A stretch of DNA of 61,217 bases from a virus. The stretch lies in the IMG/VR virus record IMGVR_UViG_3300035128_000109, positions 1-61,217 of that record; one strand, 5' to 3'. The notes under the pieces are model-generated. The model was not told where the DNA came from and did not search any database. It was given only the letters and a program-made list of their open reading frames with translations. Both the position numbers and the translations under genes were made by a program. Below are positions 41,215-50,291 of this stretch, piece after piece; positions within the stretch are counted from its first letter, which is position 1, and each line of letters starts with the position of its first letter.

Positions 41215-42204
41215 TCAACACCCCGTCGCATGTAATACGCCACAATTGCTGTTGGCGTCGTATTTGATGCGGGGTACCTGTGCGGTCATGATCCTAAAGT
41301 CTGTGATCATGCCCCCCATCTCGGTCCACTGGATTGGGGCCATGCTCATGCCTATAGCCAGGTCGACTACGTTCGAGGTCATCTGGACCATGACCATGTG
41401 GCCGGCGGTCAACTCGTAGGACGGCTTTACATCGATGACTTCTGGGATGTTCTTCTTGACCGTCGAAATTTCACTGTTAGCGTTTGTCGGATCGATCAGG
41501 TTGAGAGTCTCTCCGTATTGGGTCGAGGCCAGATAGATCATGAACGGGCCCTTGAAGCCTTTGGCTCGCAGAGCCGTGAGAGCACCCGTCACCGCTTTGT
41601 ATAAGTTGCCGGCGGTTCCAAAATCTCCCGAACCAAGAGCAGCCGCAGTCGTTTGGATACGATTGGTGGCTGTGGTGTAACCCTGGATGGTATAGCCGGC
41701 CAATTGCTTAGCATGGCCAGAGAAAAGCATGGTCTCCAACGATTCGGTTACCACTCGGGTAGCCGCAGCAATGTGGTCGGTTTCCAACGGGTCACCGCTC
41801 TGGCGAGCGGATTCCAGATCACGGAGATCAAAGGAGAATTCCTTATAGATCACAGGAACCGGAATATTGACCTGCGTATATTCCACGCGATCACGTTCGC
41901 CCTGCACGTCCACAGACATCGTGACGTTGGCGGCTGTCATTTCACCGACCTGTTCGTAGGCGCTGACCTTGGACCCGAGTCCGCCCAATGTCTTGGTCAG
42001 ACCACGGCTCATCAGGTCGGCCACGCCATTGAGCTCAACTTTGGCGGTCTGAAGGACCACGTTGTCGAGTTCGAGCCATTCATCCTTCTGGAGTAGGGCG
42101 TTCTGGTGTAGACCCACATGAGGCCGGATTTTATGCTGCACGGCAGCCACGCCGCCACGGCCAAACAGGGTCATGATGTCACTTGATTTTGCTTTGAAAG
42201 TCAT
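41215..42204 (-). CDS. Major capsid protein (HK97 fold, probable)
   Basis: 329 residues. ERDRVEYTQVNIPVPVIYKE and ALRAKGFKGPFMIYLASTQY with DVKPSYELTAGHMVMVQMTS follow the pattern of encapsulin/HK97-type capsid proteins. It lies directly downstream of scaffold and decoration genes. Confidence 0.75.
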   Translation of the reverse strand: MTFKAKSSDIMTLFGRGGVAAVQHKIRPHVGLHQNALLQKDEWLELDNVVLQTAKVELNGVADLMSRGLTKTLGGLGSKVSAYEQVGEMTAANVTMSVDVQGERDRVEYTQVNIPVPVIYKEFSFDLRDLESARQSGDPLETDHIAAATRVVTESLETMLFSGHAKQLAGYTIQGYTTATNRIQTTAAALGSGDFGTAGNLYKAVTGALTALRAKGFKGPFMIYLASTQYGETLNLIDPTNANSEISTVKKNIPEVIDVKPSYELTAGHMVMVQMTSNVVDLAIGMSMAPIQWTEMGGMITDFRIMTAQVPRIKYDANSNCGVLHATGC

Positions 42205-42695
42205 TAGATTACCCTCACTCTCACGCGAGCCGCGCTTGTGCCGGCGGAATTATCCACGGCCTCGGTAGCACGACCAACGATCTTCTCGGGTTTTTGAGCA
42301 GCAGCCGCGTAAGGCATCAGGTAGCCGTCGGAGGCGCTTTGTACCAGGCCTTCGGCAGCCACGCTCTGGCCGGCCCCTAACAGAGCGTACACAATGTCGC
42401 CGGGTCTCGGGAACCATACCTTGACTGCGGCGTTATCATCGTCGTAATCGGTGTCGATATCCCCCAAGGTCTTGGAGTTGGCATCCTCGTTCAAGCCCTC
42501 GATTGCGAACATACGTTCAGCGTCACCACCCTGGGTGGAGTGCGGGCGAACCTCGCCGGCTACGGTCTCGACCAACATACCGGGGGTGATCGCAGTCACA
42601 CCCGAGGCGCTGATGGGAGCCAGCGGGAACTCTTCCTTGCGAGGAGTCCCAGCGCACTTCAGAATGATTGTGCTGGGGTTAGTTTTTGCCATCAT
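42204..42695 (-). CDS. Capsid decoration protein
   Basis: 163 residues from ATG 42695 (AGGAGG 7 nt upstream). Gly/Ala/Val-rich small beta protein (FPLAPISASGVTAITPGMLV, VKVWFPRPGDIVYALLGAGQ) between scaffold and capsid genes, the usual place for a decoration/head-fibre protein. Confidence 0.6.
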   Translation of the reverse strand: MMAKTNPSTIILKCAGTPRKEEFPLAPISASGVTAITPGMLVETVAGEVRPHSTQGGDAERMFAIEGLNEDANSKTLGDIDTDYDDDNAAVKVWFPRPGDIVYALLGAGQSVAAEGLVQSASDGYLMPYAAAAQKPEKIVGRATEAVDNSAGTSAARVRVRVI

Positions 42696-42697
42696 CA

Positions 42698-43315
42698 CTA
42701 ATCCTCCTTCTTGTTGGTGAACAATGCGGAGACATCGGGTAGAGGCGCGATATCGTCTTTATTCGTTTTGGCGGTCTGGGAATTCAGGACACTATAGTCC
42801 ACCGTCACATCATGGCCGCCGTAAGCGCGCGCCATCTTTTTCAAGGTCGGCACGGGTACGTTCTCCAAGTCGGCCTCTTCGAACTGGCCGGCGGAATTGG
42901 CCACAATCTGACTGACCAGGGTGTCACGGTCTGCGTTCTGTCGGGCCTGGAAGTCCTCTACAGCCTCGACTGCATTCAATAGCAGCCCTTTGTAGGCATC
43001 GAACCCGCCGATCTCATCGATCAACGAATTGAGCTTAAAAAGGTTTTGGATATCAGGTTGACTCGCGCCGCGAGTCTGAGCCTGGCGAGCGTTCTGCCTG
43101 GTTTTGGGTGCCGGCTTGACTTCGGGCTCATCGCCCTCAGACGAATTGTCCTTCATCTTGCCGTGCTTTTCTTTCCAGGCCATCTGCTCTTCCTCGCTCA
43201 TCTCGTCCCAATTGTCAGGGTAGTCCATCTCATTGGTAGAGAGCTCCTCAATGGCATCCGCGTTTACATGGAAGCCAAAAAGTTTGGCGAGTTTTTGGAA
43301 GGTTGTTTTTTCCAT
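42698..43315 (-). CDS. Scaffold-like protein
   Basis: 205 residues, acidic and helical with a disordered centre; it immediately precedes the capsid genes and follows the protease. Role inferred from position and composition. Confidence 0.6.
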   Translation of the reverse strand: MEKTTFQKLAKLFGFHVNADAIEELSTNEMDYPDNWDEMSEEEQMAWKEKHGKMKDNSSEGDEPEVKPAPKTRQNARQAQTRGASQPDIQNLFKLNSLIDEIGGFDAYKGLLLNAVEAVEDFQARQNADRDTLVSQIVANSAGQFEEADLENVPVPTLKKMARAYGGHDVTVDYSVLNSQTAKTNKDDIAPLPDVSALFTNKKED

Positions 43316-43326
43316 CTATCTCTCCT

Positions 43327-44817
43327 TTAACTAGCAGATTCCAATAACAATAGTGCAACAGCAAGACCTTCCAGGTCCTGCTGGTTTTGCTTAGTTGATT
43401 TTTTATGCCACTTGCCGTCTTTATCTTTTTCCCAGCCGGCCTTGCGAACCGCGCCCCATGCGATCTGGGCGGCTCTCTCTTCCCCTTTATCCTTGTTTTC
43501 CTCGTATACAGACTCCCAGAGCGTTTTCCCCTCAGCCGGCAGGGAACCGGTCACGTTCTGGGCCATCTTCTCGATATAGCGCTCTTCTTTGATGACAGGC
43601 ACCCACTCAGACTCATCATCGAAAAAGACCTTCCCGTTTGACTCGTTGTAGGTGTAGCCGACTTTGAATAATTCCGCCCCTTTGCGAGCGATCACATAGG
43701 TATCTTTGGTCCCCTCGATCCAATAATTCGAAACAGGTACATCGGTTTCAGACCCGAGTTCACTGGCGCGTTTATCCCGCAGGCGCATGGTTTCATCAAA
43801 AGCCATTTGGATATCGCTCATGCGTTTCTCATAGGTTCCATCAACCGCATTCTGGTACATCTCATCAGAAAAAATTATTTTCATTACGTTCTCTTTATAA
43901 GAACTTTCTATCTTTTCAATCGGAACCAATAGCTGAAAAGACTGCGGACCTATGTGTTCCAATTCGGCTAAACCACCCTTGGCAATACGCCTTTTGAGCT
44001 TCCCTTCTAGCCTTCTCAAGATTGTTGGGCTGGTAGTTTTTACTATATATCTATAGTGTGTGTCAGTTTTTGTACCTAGAGAAACATCAACACCATGATC
44101 CTCATATGAATTTATTGTTTTTTCGAGATCGCTCAAAAAACGTTTTGACGAGTCAACAGAACCTATTTTTTTCGATGAGCTTCCACCAACCTTCCCAGGC
44201 CGGCCAGAATGTCCGAAATTACCCGATCCTTCTCCTCCATTCCAAACCATCTGGTTATTCCTGTTCATCCCGCACCCATCCGCCAAGGAGCAAGCCCCGG
44301 CCTCCTGGGTAAGCAGAGCAATATGATCTGGATGTATTTTCTGGTCTACATAACTATATTTTCGCCCCTTGAAGTTTCCCGATCTCGGGACAGACTCCGA
44401 CCAGTACCCCGTCGAGGTCTCGACCTCCTGCTTGTTATCAATACGCTCCAAAACCAGGCCGGCATCCTGATTGCCGTCGTTATCTCTCAACGATTCAAGC
44501 AGGGCCTTGTCCAACCAGTATTCTCCAACCAGACGATTCCCGTCCATTTTGGCGTTATAGAACCGACCGACAACAGGAACATCGGGATCCGGGACACGGG
44601 CGGAACCACCATTCCTCTTCGGGTGGGGTAGCACCACCGGAATGTCGTTCCAATCGTTCACAAACGATCCGAATTCATCCGCCGGCACAAAACGCCCATT
44701 CAATACCCCTTCGACCAGGGGAACTCCGTTCACGACAAGCCATTGCTTGCCGGCGCGTTCCACCGTTCGGAAGGTATCAAACAGGCGATTTGAGGCAAAA
44801 GTTAGGGATGTATCCAT
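43327..44817 (-). CDS. Prohead protease-like (DUF2213) protein fused to ChaB-like C-terminus
   Basis: 496 residues. N-terminal 200 residues follow the DUF2213 pattern (GVPLVEGVLNGRFVPADEFG, IPVVLPHPKRNGGSARVPDP, EVETSTGYWSE). NGGEGSGNFGHSGRPGKVGG at about 193-212 is a Gly-rich linker seen in phage head proteins. The C-terminal WESVYEENKDKGEERAAQIA and WEKDKDGKWHKK form a ChaB-like domain. There is no ribosome-binding site at the ATG; a hairpin and T-run lie directly upstream. Confidence 0.7.
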   Translation of the reverse strand: MDTSLTFASNRLFDTFRTVERAGKQWLVVNGVPLVEGVLNGRFVPADEFGSFVNDWNDIPVVLPHPKRNGGSARVPDPDVPVVGRFYNAKMDGNRLVGEYWLDKALLESLRDNDGNQDAGLVLERIDNKQEVETSTGYWSESVPRSGNFKGRKYSYVDQKIHPDHIALLTQEAGACSLADGCGMNRNNQMVWNGGEGSGNFGHSGRPGKVGGSSSKKIGSVDSSKRFLSDLEKTINSYEDHGVDVSLGTKTDTHYRYIVKTTSPTILRRLEGKLKRRIAKGGLAELEHIGPQSFQLLVPIEKIESSYKENVMKIIFSDEMYQNAVDGTYEKRMSDIQMAFDETMRLRDKRASELGSETDVPVSNYWIEGTKDTYVIARKGAELFKVGYTYNESNGKVFFDDESEWVPVIKEERYIEKMAQNVTGSLPAEGKTLWESVYEENKDKGEERAAQIAWGAVRKAGWEKDKDGKWHKKSTKQNQQDLEGLAVALLLLESAS

Positions 44818-44825
44818 AAAAAATA

Positions 44826-44857
44826 GCGCGACTCCGGGTTTTTAATCCGAAGTCACG
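44826..44857 (-). terminator. Hairpin plus T-run directly before the protease ATG
   Basis: Imperfect stem of about 14 bp (GCGCGACTCCGGGTT / AATCCGAAGTCACGC) followed on the minus strand by TATTTTTT and the start codon at 44817. Either an attenuator in the leader of the head operon or a residual terminator. Confidence 0.55.
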
Positions 44858-44870
44858 CTTCTGTATCAGT

Positions 44871-44900
44871 ATCTTAACACAAACGTGTGTAAACTGTCAA
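44871..44900 (-). promoter_or_regulatory. Promoter facing the head genes
   Basis: Minus strand TTGACA (44900-44895), 18-nt spacer, TAAGAT (44876-44871). It would restart transcription of the head operon downstream of the plus-strand insert. Confidence 0.6.
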
Positions 44901-44932
44901 TCTAGGACAGGGGTACTAAACTCCAAAAACCA

Positions 44933-44961
44933 TTGACGTATAGGGGTTTGTGTGTTATATT
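44933..44961 (+). promoter_or_regulatory. Promoter of the AT-rich insert
   Basis: TTGACG (44933-44938), 17-nt spacer, TATATT (44956-44961), reading into the two plus-strand genes at 45061-45580. Confidence 0.75.
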
Positions 44962-45060
44962 GAGCATATCATCCAATCTAGGAGAGATTATACACTGTCC
45001 AAAAATCGGGACCCATGCACGTCCTTTGAGTTTCTTTTATGCAAACAGAAAGAGTTTGAC

Positions 45061-45354
45061 ATGATAAAAGAATCGGAAAATATAAGCGGGGAAAGTATTT
45101 ATATAGAGAATTTAATCTCTTTTGTTGATTCAAATGAATTATCATTTGACATTTTAGAATCCTTAATTGAAATTGTTGACGGCTATGAATATCATGAATT
45201 CTATTTTCGTGGAAAGTGGATTATAAATTATTGTCCAATTTGTGAAGGGGAAAAAGAATCTACATTTACCGAAGTCCCTGGACATTTAGAAAATTGTCCT
45301 GTTGAAAAGCTCATGAAAACACTACAAAGGAAACTGGAAAATGAAAAAAAATAA
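45061..45354 (+). CDS. Accessory (moron) protein with zinc-like Cys/His
   Basis: 97 residues from ATG 45061; the longer frame from 44950 runs over the promoter. Strongly AT-rich and opposite to the surrounding late genes. CPICEGE and HLENCPVEK suggest one zinc site. No family recognised. Transcribed from its own promoter, as lysogeny-expressed morons are. Confidence 0.6.
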   Translation: MIKESENISGESIYIENLISFVDSNELSFDILESLIEIVDGYEYHEFYFRGKWIINYCPICEGEKESTFTEVPGHLENCPVEKLMKTLQRKLENEKK

Positions 45355-45580
45355 TAGTTTTGACCAAATCATAGACCACTTGGTTAGTCGCTATGGTGTT
45401 CCAAAAAAATTTCCACTAGGACAAGCTAATAATTTACAACTTCACAATAGAACAAGAATTATTTTAGGAAAAAGATTTGCAAAAGTCTATTTTTTTTCAG
45501 TTATTTGGATAATAAGGTGCTTTGCAATAATAATCTCGCATAAAATTAAGCACCTCCTAATAAAGCATGTACGCGGATAG
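45341..45580 (+). CDS. Accessory (moron) protein with hydrophobic segment
   Basis: 79 residues overlapping the end of the preceding gene in another frame. Basic, with a hydrophobic stretch (VYFFSVIWIIRCFAIII). AT-rich. Function unknown. Confidence 0.5.
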   Translation: MKKNNSFDQIIDHLVSRYGVPKKFPLGQANNLQLHNRTRIILGKRFAKVYFFSVIWIIRCFAIIISHKIKHLLIKHVRG

Positions 45581-45660
45581 CGGGAGAGTCCCAAAAAGTA
45601 TGCACGTCAACCGCTCCGGCCACTACTGCTAGATTAAATAACCCTGGCAATGGAAATCAA

Positions 45661-45699
45661 CCGTCATAATCCAGCCACTGGTAACGCAGGCTGTTCGGC
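45661..45699 (+). other. attC-like 3' half outside the integron
   Basis: CCGTCATAATCC, eight bases, GTAACGCAGGC, one base, then GTTCGGC. The same series with nearly the same spacing forms the right half of attC-2 (119-156, minus strand), including CTGGCAATG further left (45643-45651). I could not find a pairing left arm. It follows the AT-rich insert, in the same orientation as its genes. Confidence 0.6.
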
Positions 45700-45702
45700 G
45701 AC

Positions 45703-45742
45703 AACAAAAAATCTCCCGCTGATAACTGGGAGATTTTTTGTT
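45703..45742. terminator. Bidirectional intrinsic terminator
   Basis: Perfect 15-bp stem AACAAAAAATCTCCC / GGGAGATTTTTTGTT with a 10-nt loop, between the plus-strand insert and the convergent beta-helix gene. Confidence 0.9.
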
Positions 45743-45752
45743 ACGGAAGCCT

Positions 45753-48320
45753 TTATTCCCGCGGGCACGTCACGCGGTAATGCAGATAGTTCTCCGTCTC
45801 GTACTCCAGGAACCAATCGCAAACGGGAGCCGGATCGGTTGACACAAGAGTGGGGGTAATGCTTGGCGTCGCCGGCGGCGGAGCCGGCGTCATAGTCCCC
45901 GTGTTCGTGGGTGTGGCGGTTGGCGGAGGCACGGTTGTAGAAGTAGAAGTCGGGGTAAGGATCGGAGGCGTTGGGGTGGAAGTATCTGGAGCCGGCACGG
46001 TAGCCGTCGGAGTTAGCGGCGGAGCCTGTCCACCGTACTCATAAGCGCCGATATCCCAACCGTTCCCTTGTGGCCGCAAGAAACCATCCTTATCTACGTT
46101 ATACGGCTCACCCAGGATCACGCCGGCGTCAATGGCCTCAGACCCAAGGAGTAAGTGCAGGTCGAAGGAATTGTAATTAGCATTTACGAAGCCGGGATTA
46201 CTGGATGTAAACAAATTGTCTGACACGTCACTTCCCGATCCAGCATGATAATAATTAGCATTGTTCAACCGATAGAACAAATTGTTTTTAGCTACTAAGC
46301 GTCCATCCCCACCCATGATCTTTCCATAGCCTATGAATGTGTTTCCGTAAACGATGCCGAGATAATCACCACCGCTGGACTGTTTCAGGCGTATTGCCCA
46401 ATCCAAAGCCTGTGGAGCATCCCTATAGAACACATTGTTGACAAAGCGATGTTCGCCACGACCTGCTTCGGTAAACAGCATTTGCGTGCCAAGAGTCTTG
46501 TCGCTCTTTTGCACCACAATATTGTTTGAGTAGGTAATATCATCCACCCAAAAGGCCTGGATATTGTCAGAATGCACATCCTCGCGCCCGGTGTAGTTGT
46601 TGTCCAGGATAATGTAGTTGTTATCTGCCGTAAAATCTTTTAGATGTTGCACGTAGATTCCATCAGCCTGACCGGTGTAGTTGTCATCATCATCCAGGTA
46701 CGAATTCTTTACCACAAGCCCAAAGTTGCCGGCATCATTCCCGTTCCCCTCGAGAAAAATCCCGGCCCGGTGGAAGTCAAGTACACGAACGTTGTCTATT
46801 GTAATGTTGTGCATCCCTCCGGACTGCTCACCGGTTCCATAAATGCCATAACTCGAAAAGCGTCTCACAGTCAGGTTAGAAATCGTAATGTTTTCACATA
46901 CGGCATTGCTGGATCCACGACAGGTTATCTTGATTCCGCGTGAGTTTTTGAACTCGCCGTCTATCACAACCTCACCGCCGCGCCCCTTTGTTATGGTCAA
47001 GTCATCAATACCAACAGGTAGGTCGAGCGGTGTGAAATAGGTATCACCGTCCAGGAAGATAGTTGCCGGCGTCTCTACCTGATCCCACTCGATCTGGTCA
47101 AGCTCTTTCCAGGCGCTCTCCCACGACAGCCCATCCCGGTTGCTCCCACCCCGTGAAACATAGTAAATATTCCCCACTGGCATCGTCGGTGGAATCTCTG
47201 CTGGCAAAGAAGGGGTATTGGTTGCAATTACAGGAGTAGACGGGGAGTCGACACCATCAACCCAGGCCGGATAGTTGGGCCGGCCAATCCCAGGATAAAC
47301 TTGGTCGGCAATCAGGCTGCCGCAATCAAGGGAGGGTTCTTCGTCGTACAACTTATCGACCTGTACATCGTTGTAATAAATCTCAAGCCGGCAAGGATCG
47401 TCGTTGAAGTCAATAAAATAGAACTCAGGCGCTCCCAGGCCACGAATCGTGTTGTTGAACACCACGGCCAGGTTGCCATCCATCCCGTCCACCTTCAGGA
47501 AGCTGTTCTTTCGACCATTATCCCCGGATGGGTTTTCGGTCACGGTCTGCTGGTTATCGTAGATGTAAACCTGGTCATTGGTTCCAATTGAGACGGCCCG
47601 GTGAGTCTCCGTGAATTGATTGTCATAAACATGGATATCGAAGCCGTCCCCCTCGAGCTCTACCGGATCATCGATCACGTTCTCGAATTCGTTGCCATGG
47701 ATGAAAATATGGTTGTTGTAATCACCAGGGCTGCCCCGATCATCCGTTACATAAATGGAGTTGAAAACGTCGTGGAACTGGTTATTTCGCACCACATCCC
47801 AGCCCAGGGAGCCGCTGGAAAAGTAGACTCCACCCCCTTCCCAGCGCGTATCTTTGAGAGAGTCCCAGGTCGAGCCGGCGGGGAACTCCTGGTAGAACTC
47901 GTTCCCTTCAATCAGGATATTCTCCGCACCATCCTGGAAGTACAAGCCCCGCGTGATGTAATTGATTTTCAACCCACGGAACACAACATACTCGGAGTAA
48001 GTCACTGCAAAAGTTCCCTCTTCGTCACCCTCGATCGTTCCACCTGTGATGACATAGGGGGAGTCGGGCTGGCCATGCAGGTCATTGACCCGCAAATCAT
48101 GAGCAGAATAAGACCCGCTCTGAATATGGATAGTGTCCCCAGGCTCGGCCAGACCCTGGGCCCGCTCAATGCTGGCGCAAGGCTGGGCCAGGGTGCAAGG
48201 ATTACCGTCGTTTCCGTTTGGGGAAACATAATAGGTAAGCCCGCTCAACACATAGCTGGAAACGACTAATAATATAGCAGCAGTCAGGCCGCCGCCAAGA
48301 AGTAAATTTCGTTTGTTCAT
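45753..48320 (-). CDS. Secreted right-handed parallel beta-helix protein
   Basis: 855 residues from ATG 48320 (AGAGGAG upstream). Signal/anchor helix (LLLGGGLTAAILLVVSSYVL), two beta-helix domains: residues about 30-320 (TYYVSPNGNDGNPCTLAQPC and repeated N-x-I/F-x-x-N turns) and about 400-740, then a Thr/Pro-rich stalk (PTSTSTTVPPPTATPTNTG region). The pattern is that of pectate-lyase-fold carbohydrate enzymes. It sits with other surface-type genes within the head cluster, so it is more likely a lysogenic-conversion protein than a virion part. The Thr/Pro stalk is typical of Chloroflexota secreted proteins. Confidence 0.7.
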   Translation of the reverse strand: MNKRNLLLGGGLTAAILLVVSSYVLSGLTYYVSPNGNDGNPCTLAQPCASIERAQGLAEPGDTIHIQSGSYSAHDLRVNDLHGQPDSPYVITGGTIEGDEEGTFAVTYSEYVVFRGLKINYITRGLYFQDGAENILIEGNEFYQEFPAGSTWDSLKDTRWEGGGVYFSSGSLGWDVVRNNQFHDVFNSIYVTDDRGSPGDYNNHIFIHGNEFENVIDDPVELEGDGFDIHVYDNQFTETHRAVSIGTNDQVYIYDNQQTVTENPSGDNGRKNSFLKVDGMDGNLAVVFNNTIRGLGAPEFYFIDFNDDPCRLEIYYNDVQVDKLYDEEPSLDCGSLIADQVYPGIGRPNYPAWVDGVDSPSTPVIATNTPSLPAEIPPTMPVGNIYYVSRGGSNRDGLSWESAWKELDQIEWDQVETPATIFLDGDTYFTPLDLPVGIDDLTITKGRGGEVVIDGEFKNSRGIKITCRGSSNAVCENITISNLTVRRFSSYGIYGTGEQSGGMHNITIDNVRVLDFHRAGIFLEGNGNDAGNFGLVVKNSYLDDDDNYTGQADGIYVQHLKDFTADNNYIILDNNYTGREDVHSDNIQAFWVDDITYSNNIVVQKSDKTLGTQMLFTEAGRGEHRFVNNVFYRDAPQALDWAIRLKQSSGGDYLGIVYGNTFIGYGKIMGGDGRLVAKNNLFYRLNNANYYHAGSGSDVSDNLFTSSNPGFVNANYNSFDLHLLLGSEAIDAGVILGEPYNVDKDGFLRPQGNGWDIGAYEYGGQAPPLTPTATVPAPDTSTPTPPILTPTSTSTTVPPPTATPTNTGTMTPAPPPATPSITPTLVSTDPAPVCDWFLEYETENYLHYRVTCPRE
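45932..45948 (+). repeat. Dispersed 17-bp motif, variant copy 5
   Basis: GTTGTAGAAGTAGAAGT, two differences from the consensus, encoding Thr-Ser-Thr-Ser-Thr-Thr in the stalk of the beta-helix protein. Confidence 0.4.
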
Positions 48321-48322
48321 TT

Positions 48323-49423
48323 TTAAACACTCCTCTGCCATCCACACCGTGGAGCACGATGACCCAGCCGGCCCATCCAGGGCTCGGCGCTCACTATCCC
48401 GTCATCACCTATCCGAGAGACATAACAGCGATAATCGAAGCCTTTGCCGGCATACGGCTCTACAACCGTGACCAGCATTTCTTCGGCCAGATACCATAAG
48501 CCTGTCTCCCAATCCTCCACATACGTTTTTGACCCATAAACCATGACAGCACCCAGGGTAATGGCCAATCCCGGACTCCACTCGGTCAGGTTCCCGTCCT
48601 CGATAAGGGAATTTCTATACACCATCAGCTTTGATCCAAGAGGGGGGTATCGCCCGATTTTATAACGCTCAATGGCCGCCGGCCCGTTTGTAATCGTCGG
48701 CCAGGCCTCATCCCCCTTGGGAACATCTGTCACAGCTACCACCATTTTGTCGGGATCGTCCAGGTGAGTAAGCCAAGTATTTTTTCGGGTATTCCTGCGA
48801 TTCACTCGATTCGTGAACATGTGCGGATATTCTAACTCGTTGTAGGGAATCCCGTTCACGCGCCAAATTCCGTCTGCGCCTTTCACGGGGGGGGTATTGT
48901 AGTCGAAACAGCGAATAACATCGAACCAACCGTTTTGAAAAATACTATCTTCGATGAGTAGGAAAGAACCACCGGTTTTTGCAGCCATGATTTTTATCTC
49001 CGGGCTGGTTGGAGTCGTTCCATCTTCGTCCGTGTCGCAGAACCCATCTTCGGGCTCCACGAACTTGCCGGCATTTCTCTCCCCTATCAGGTCCACGATC
49101 CAGAGCATCCATGAATAAATACCGCTTGTTCCTATGTTGAGAATGATCTTCCCATTTGAAGATACCTGTACTCCAAATAGGTTCATGATAAATCCCACGA
49201 CACCAGTATAGATAGGCCTGAGAGGATGGACGGCATTGGTCTCCCCTAAATTCGTCCCCCTGTCATCCATGCTGGCGTCTTGAAAAACAACCCCGATCTC
49301 ACATTTTTCGGCCATGGAGTAGTCGAAGATAAACCCATTCGGAAGCGTATCGACGGGCACGCCGGCATTCGCCGGCGGAGTCGTATCCGGTTTTTTTACC
49401 TGTACATTTATCGAAACTTTCAT
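48323..49423 (-). CDS. Hypothetical structural or surface protein
   Basis: 366 residues, beta-rich, no signal peptide. Shares the phrase PNGxxxxxx with the following gene (DTLPNGFIFDYSM). Forms a unit with 49420-49767. No family recognised. Confidence 0.45.
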   Translation of the reverse strand: MKVSINVQVKKPDTTPPANAGVPVDTLPNGFIFDYSMAEKCEIGVVFQDASMDDRGTNLGETNAVHPLRPIYTGVVGFIMNLFGVQVSSNGKIILNIGTSGIYSWMLWIVDLIGERNAGKFVEPEDGFCDTDEDGTTPTSPEIKIMAAKTGGSFLLIEDSIFQNGWFDVIRCFDYNTPPVKGADGIWRVNGIPYNELEYPHMFTNRVNRRNTRKNTWLTHLDDPDKMVVAVTDVPKGDEAWPTITNGPAAIERYKIGRYPPLGSKLMVYRNSLIEDGNLTEWSPGLAITLGAVMVYGSKTYVEDWETGLWYLAEEMLVTVVEPYAGKGFDYRCYVSRIGDDGIVSAEPWMGRLGHRAPRCGWQRSV

Positions 49424-49767
49424 ATTTTTTTCAACGAACCTGTGACTGTCTTGGTGTCCGGTTCATACCCCTCGACCTCAACGGTCAAATCTACGGAATA
49501 TTCAAGATCATCAGGCTCCGGTTCTGGATCTCCTCCGCCTCCACTATCAACCACCTCAAGATACTTAGTGGAAACGGAAAAATTTTTTCCGTTCTTCGGC
49601 CATCTCGGACTCTCGATCACCACCCCATTCGGCAGTTTTCCCGTGCTAACGCCGTCTCCTGTAACAACTGGCACACCTACCAAACCGCCGGGGACGTTGC
49701 CCCATGGTATCGTGCCGGCTTCATTCCATGCCTGAGCACCGGATTTTATATACGTTGCTGTAGTCAT
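49420..49767 (-). CDS. Hypothetical protein
   Basis: 115 residues; start overlaps nothing upstream, stop overlaps the next gene. Gly/Pro linker (VVDSGGGGDPEPEPDD) followed by a beta domain. No family recognised. Confidence 0.45.
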   Translation of the reverse strand: MTTATYIKSGAQAWNEAGTIPWGNVPGGLVGVPVVTGDGVSTGKLPNGVVIESPRWPKNGKNFSVSTKYLEVVDSGGGGDPEPEPDDLEYSVDLTVEVEGYEPDTKTVTGSLKKI

Positions 49768-49888
49768 TTATCCTCCAATTGAGAAGTGCGGCCACGCTCA
49801 TCCTGAGCGGCTGGGCGATTTACCTGATAACTTTGAGTTTTGGCACAGTGGCCGCGCCTGTGACAAAGGTATTATAATTCATTTCCAT

Positions 49889-49917
49889 CTTGCGGTATTG
49901 TACAATGTGTAGTACAA
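49889..49917 (+). promoter_or_regulatory. Promoter with operator-like inverted repeat
   Basis: TTGCGG, 17-nt spacer, TACAAT before the gene at 49925; the inverted repeat TTGTAC-N8-GTACAA overlaps the spacer and -10 box. TTGTACAAT also occurs at the end of the gene, so it may autoregulate. Confidence 0.55.
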
Positions 49918-49924
49918 TAATTAC

Positions 49925-50161
49925 ATGAAAAACGATGAAGTTTGGAGACCATTACTTCGTAAACCGTACCTGAGGGTGGCTCTCAAGATTGCTGGCAAAT
50001 TAAACGAAACTGCATTACAAAAATGGAATGTTTTGGATGTGTGCCGGCTTGCATTATATGAGTTATGGAAGAGGGCGTTTCCAGATGAAGAATTTCCAAT
50101 GGATGCAAAAATATTGTTGAAACGTTATGATGCCGACCCAGACATTGTACAATCCGTTTAA
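49925..50161 (+). CDS. Accessory (moron) protein, small and helical
   Basis: 78 residues, AT-richer than the surroundings and opposite in strand. Helical, basic (PYLRVALKIAGKLNETALQK, CRLALYELWKRAF). It has its own promoter and is followed 8 nt after the stop by a GC-rich palindrome. Function unknown. Confidence 0.55.
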   Translation: MKNDEVWRPLLRKPYLRVALKIAGKLNETALQKWNVLDVCRLALYELWKRAFPDEEFPMDAKILLKRYDADPDIVQSV

Positions 50162-50168
50162 GTCATAG

Positions 50169-50256
50169 TTAGACCGCGCGCGGCGAGCGGCAAAGAGCGC
50201 CGCCCTCCTTCGCGGTCTAATGGCGCGAGCACGAATGCCCCATTAGGTGCTAAATG
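50169..50256. repeat. GC-rich palindrome after the accessory gene, cassette-leader-like
   Basis: Perfect outer stem TTAGACCGCG (50169-50178) / CGCGGTCTAA (50211-50220) with inner GCGGCG/CGCCGC. It is preceded by G so that it reads GTTAGAC (integron core consensus). The loop GGCAAAGAGCGCCGCC resembles GCCAAAGAGCGGCCCC in the array leader at 61032-61107. GTCTAAT ... ATTAGGT follows (to about 50253). It may be a stray integron-type site or only a terminator-like hairpin. Confidence 0.45.
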
Positions 50257-50291
50257 AAAAAGATAATGACTCGCATTTTATTCTTTCAAAA

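Noticed and set aside
44950-45060. N-terminal extension of the 45061 gene from a GTG at 44950
   Set aside because: The extension overlaps the -10 box of the promoter at 44956-44961.
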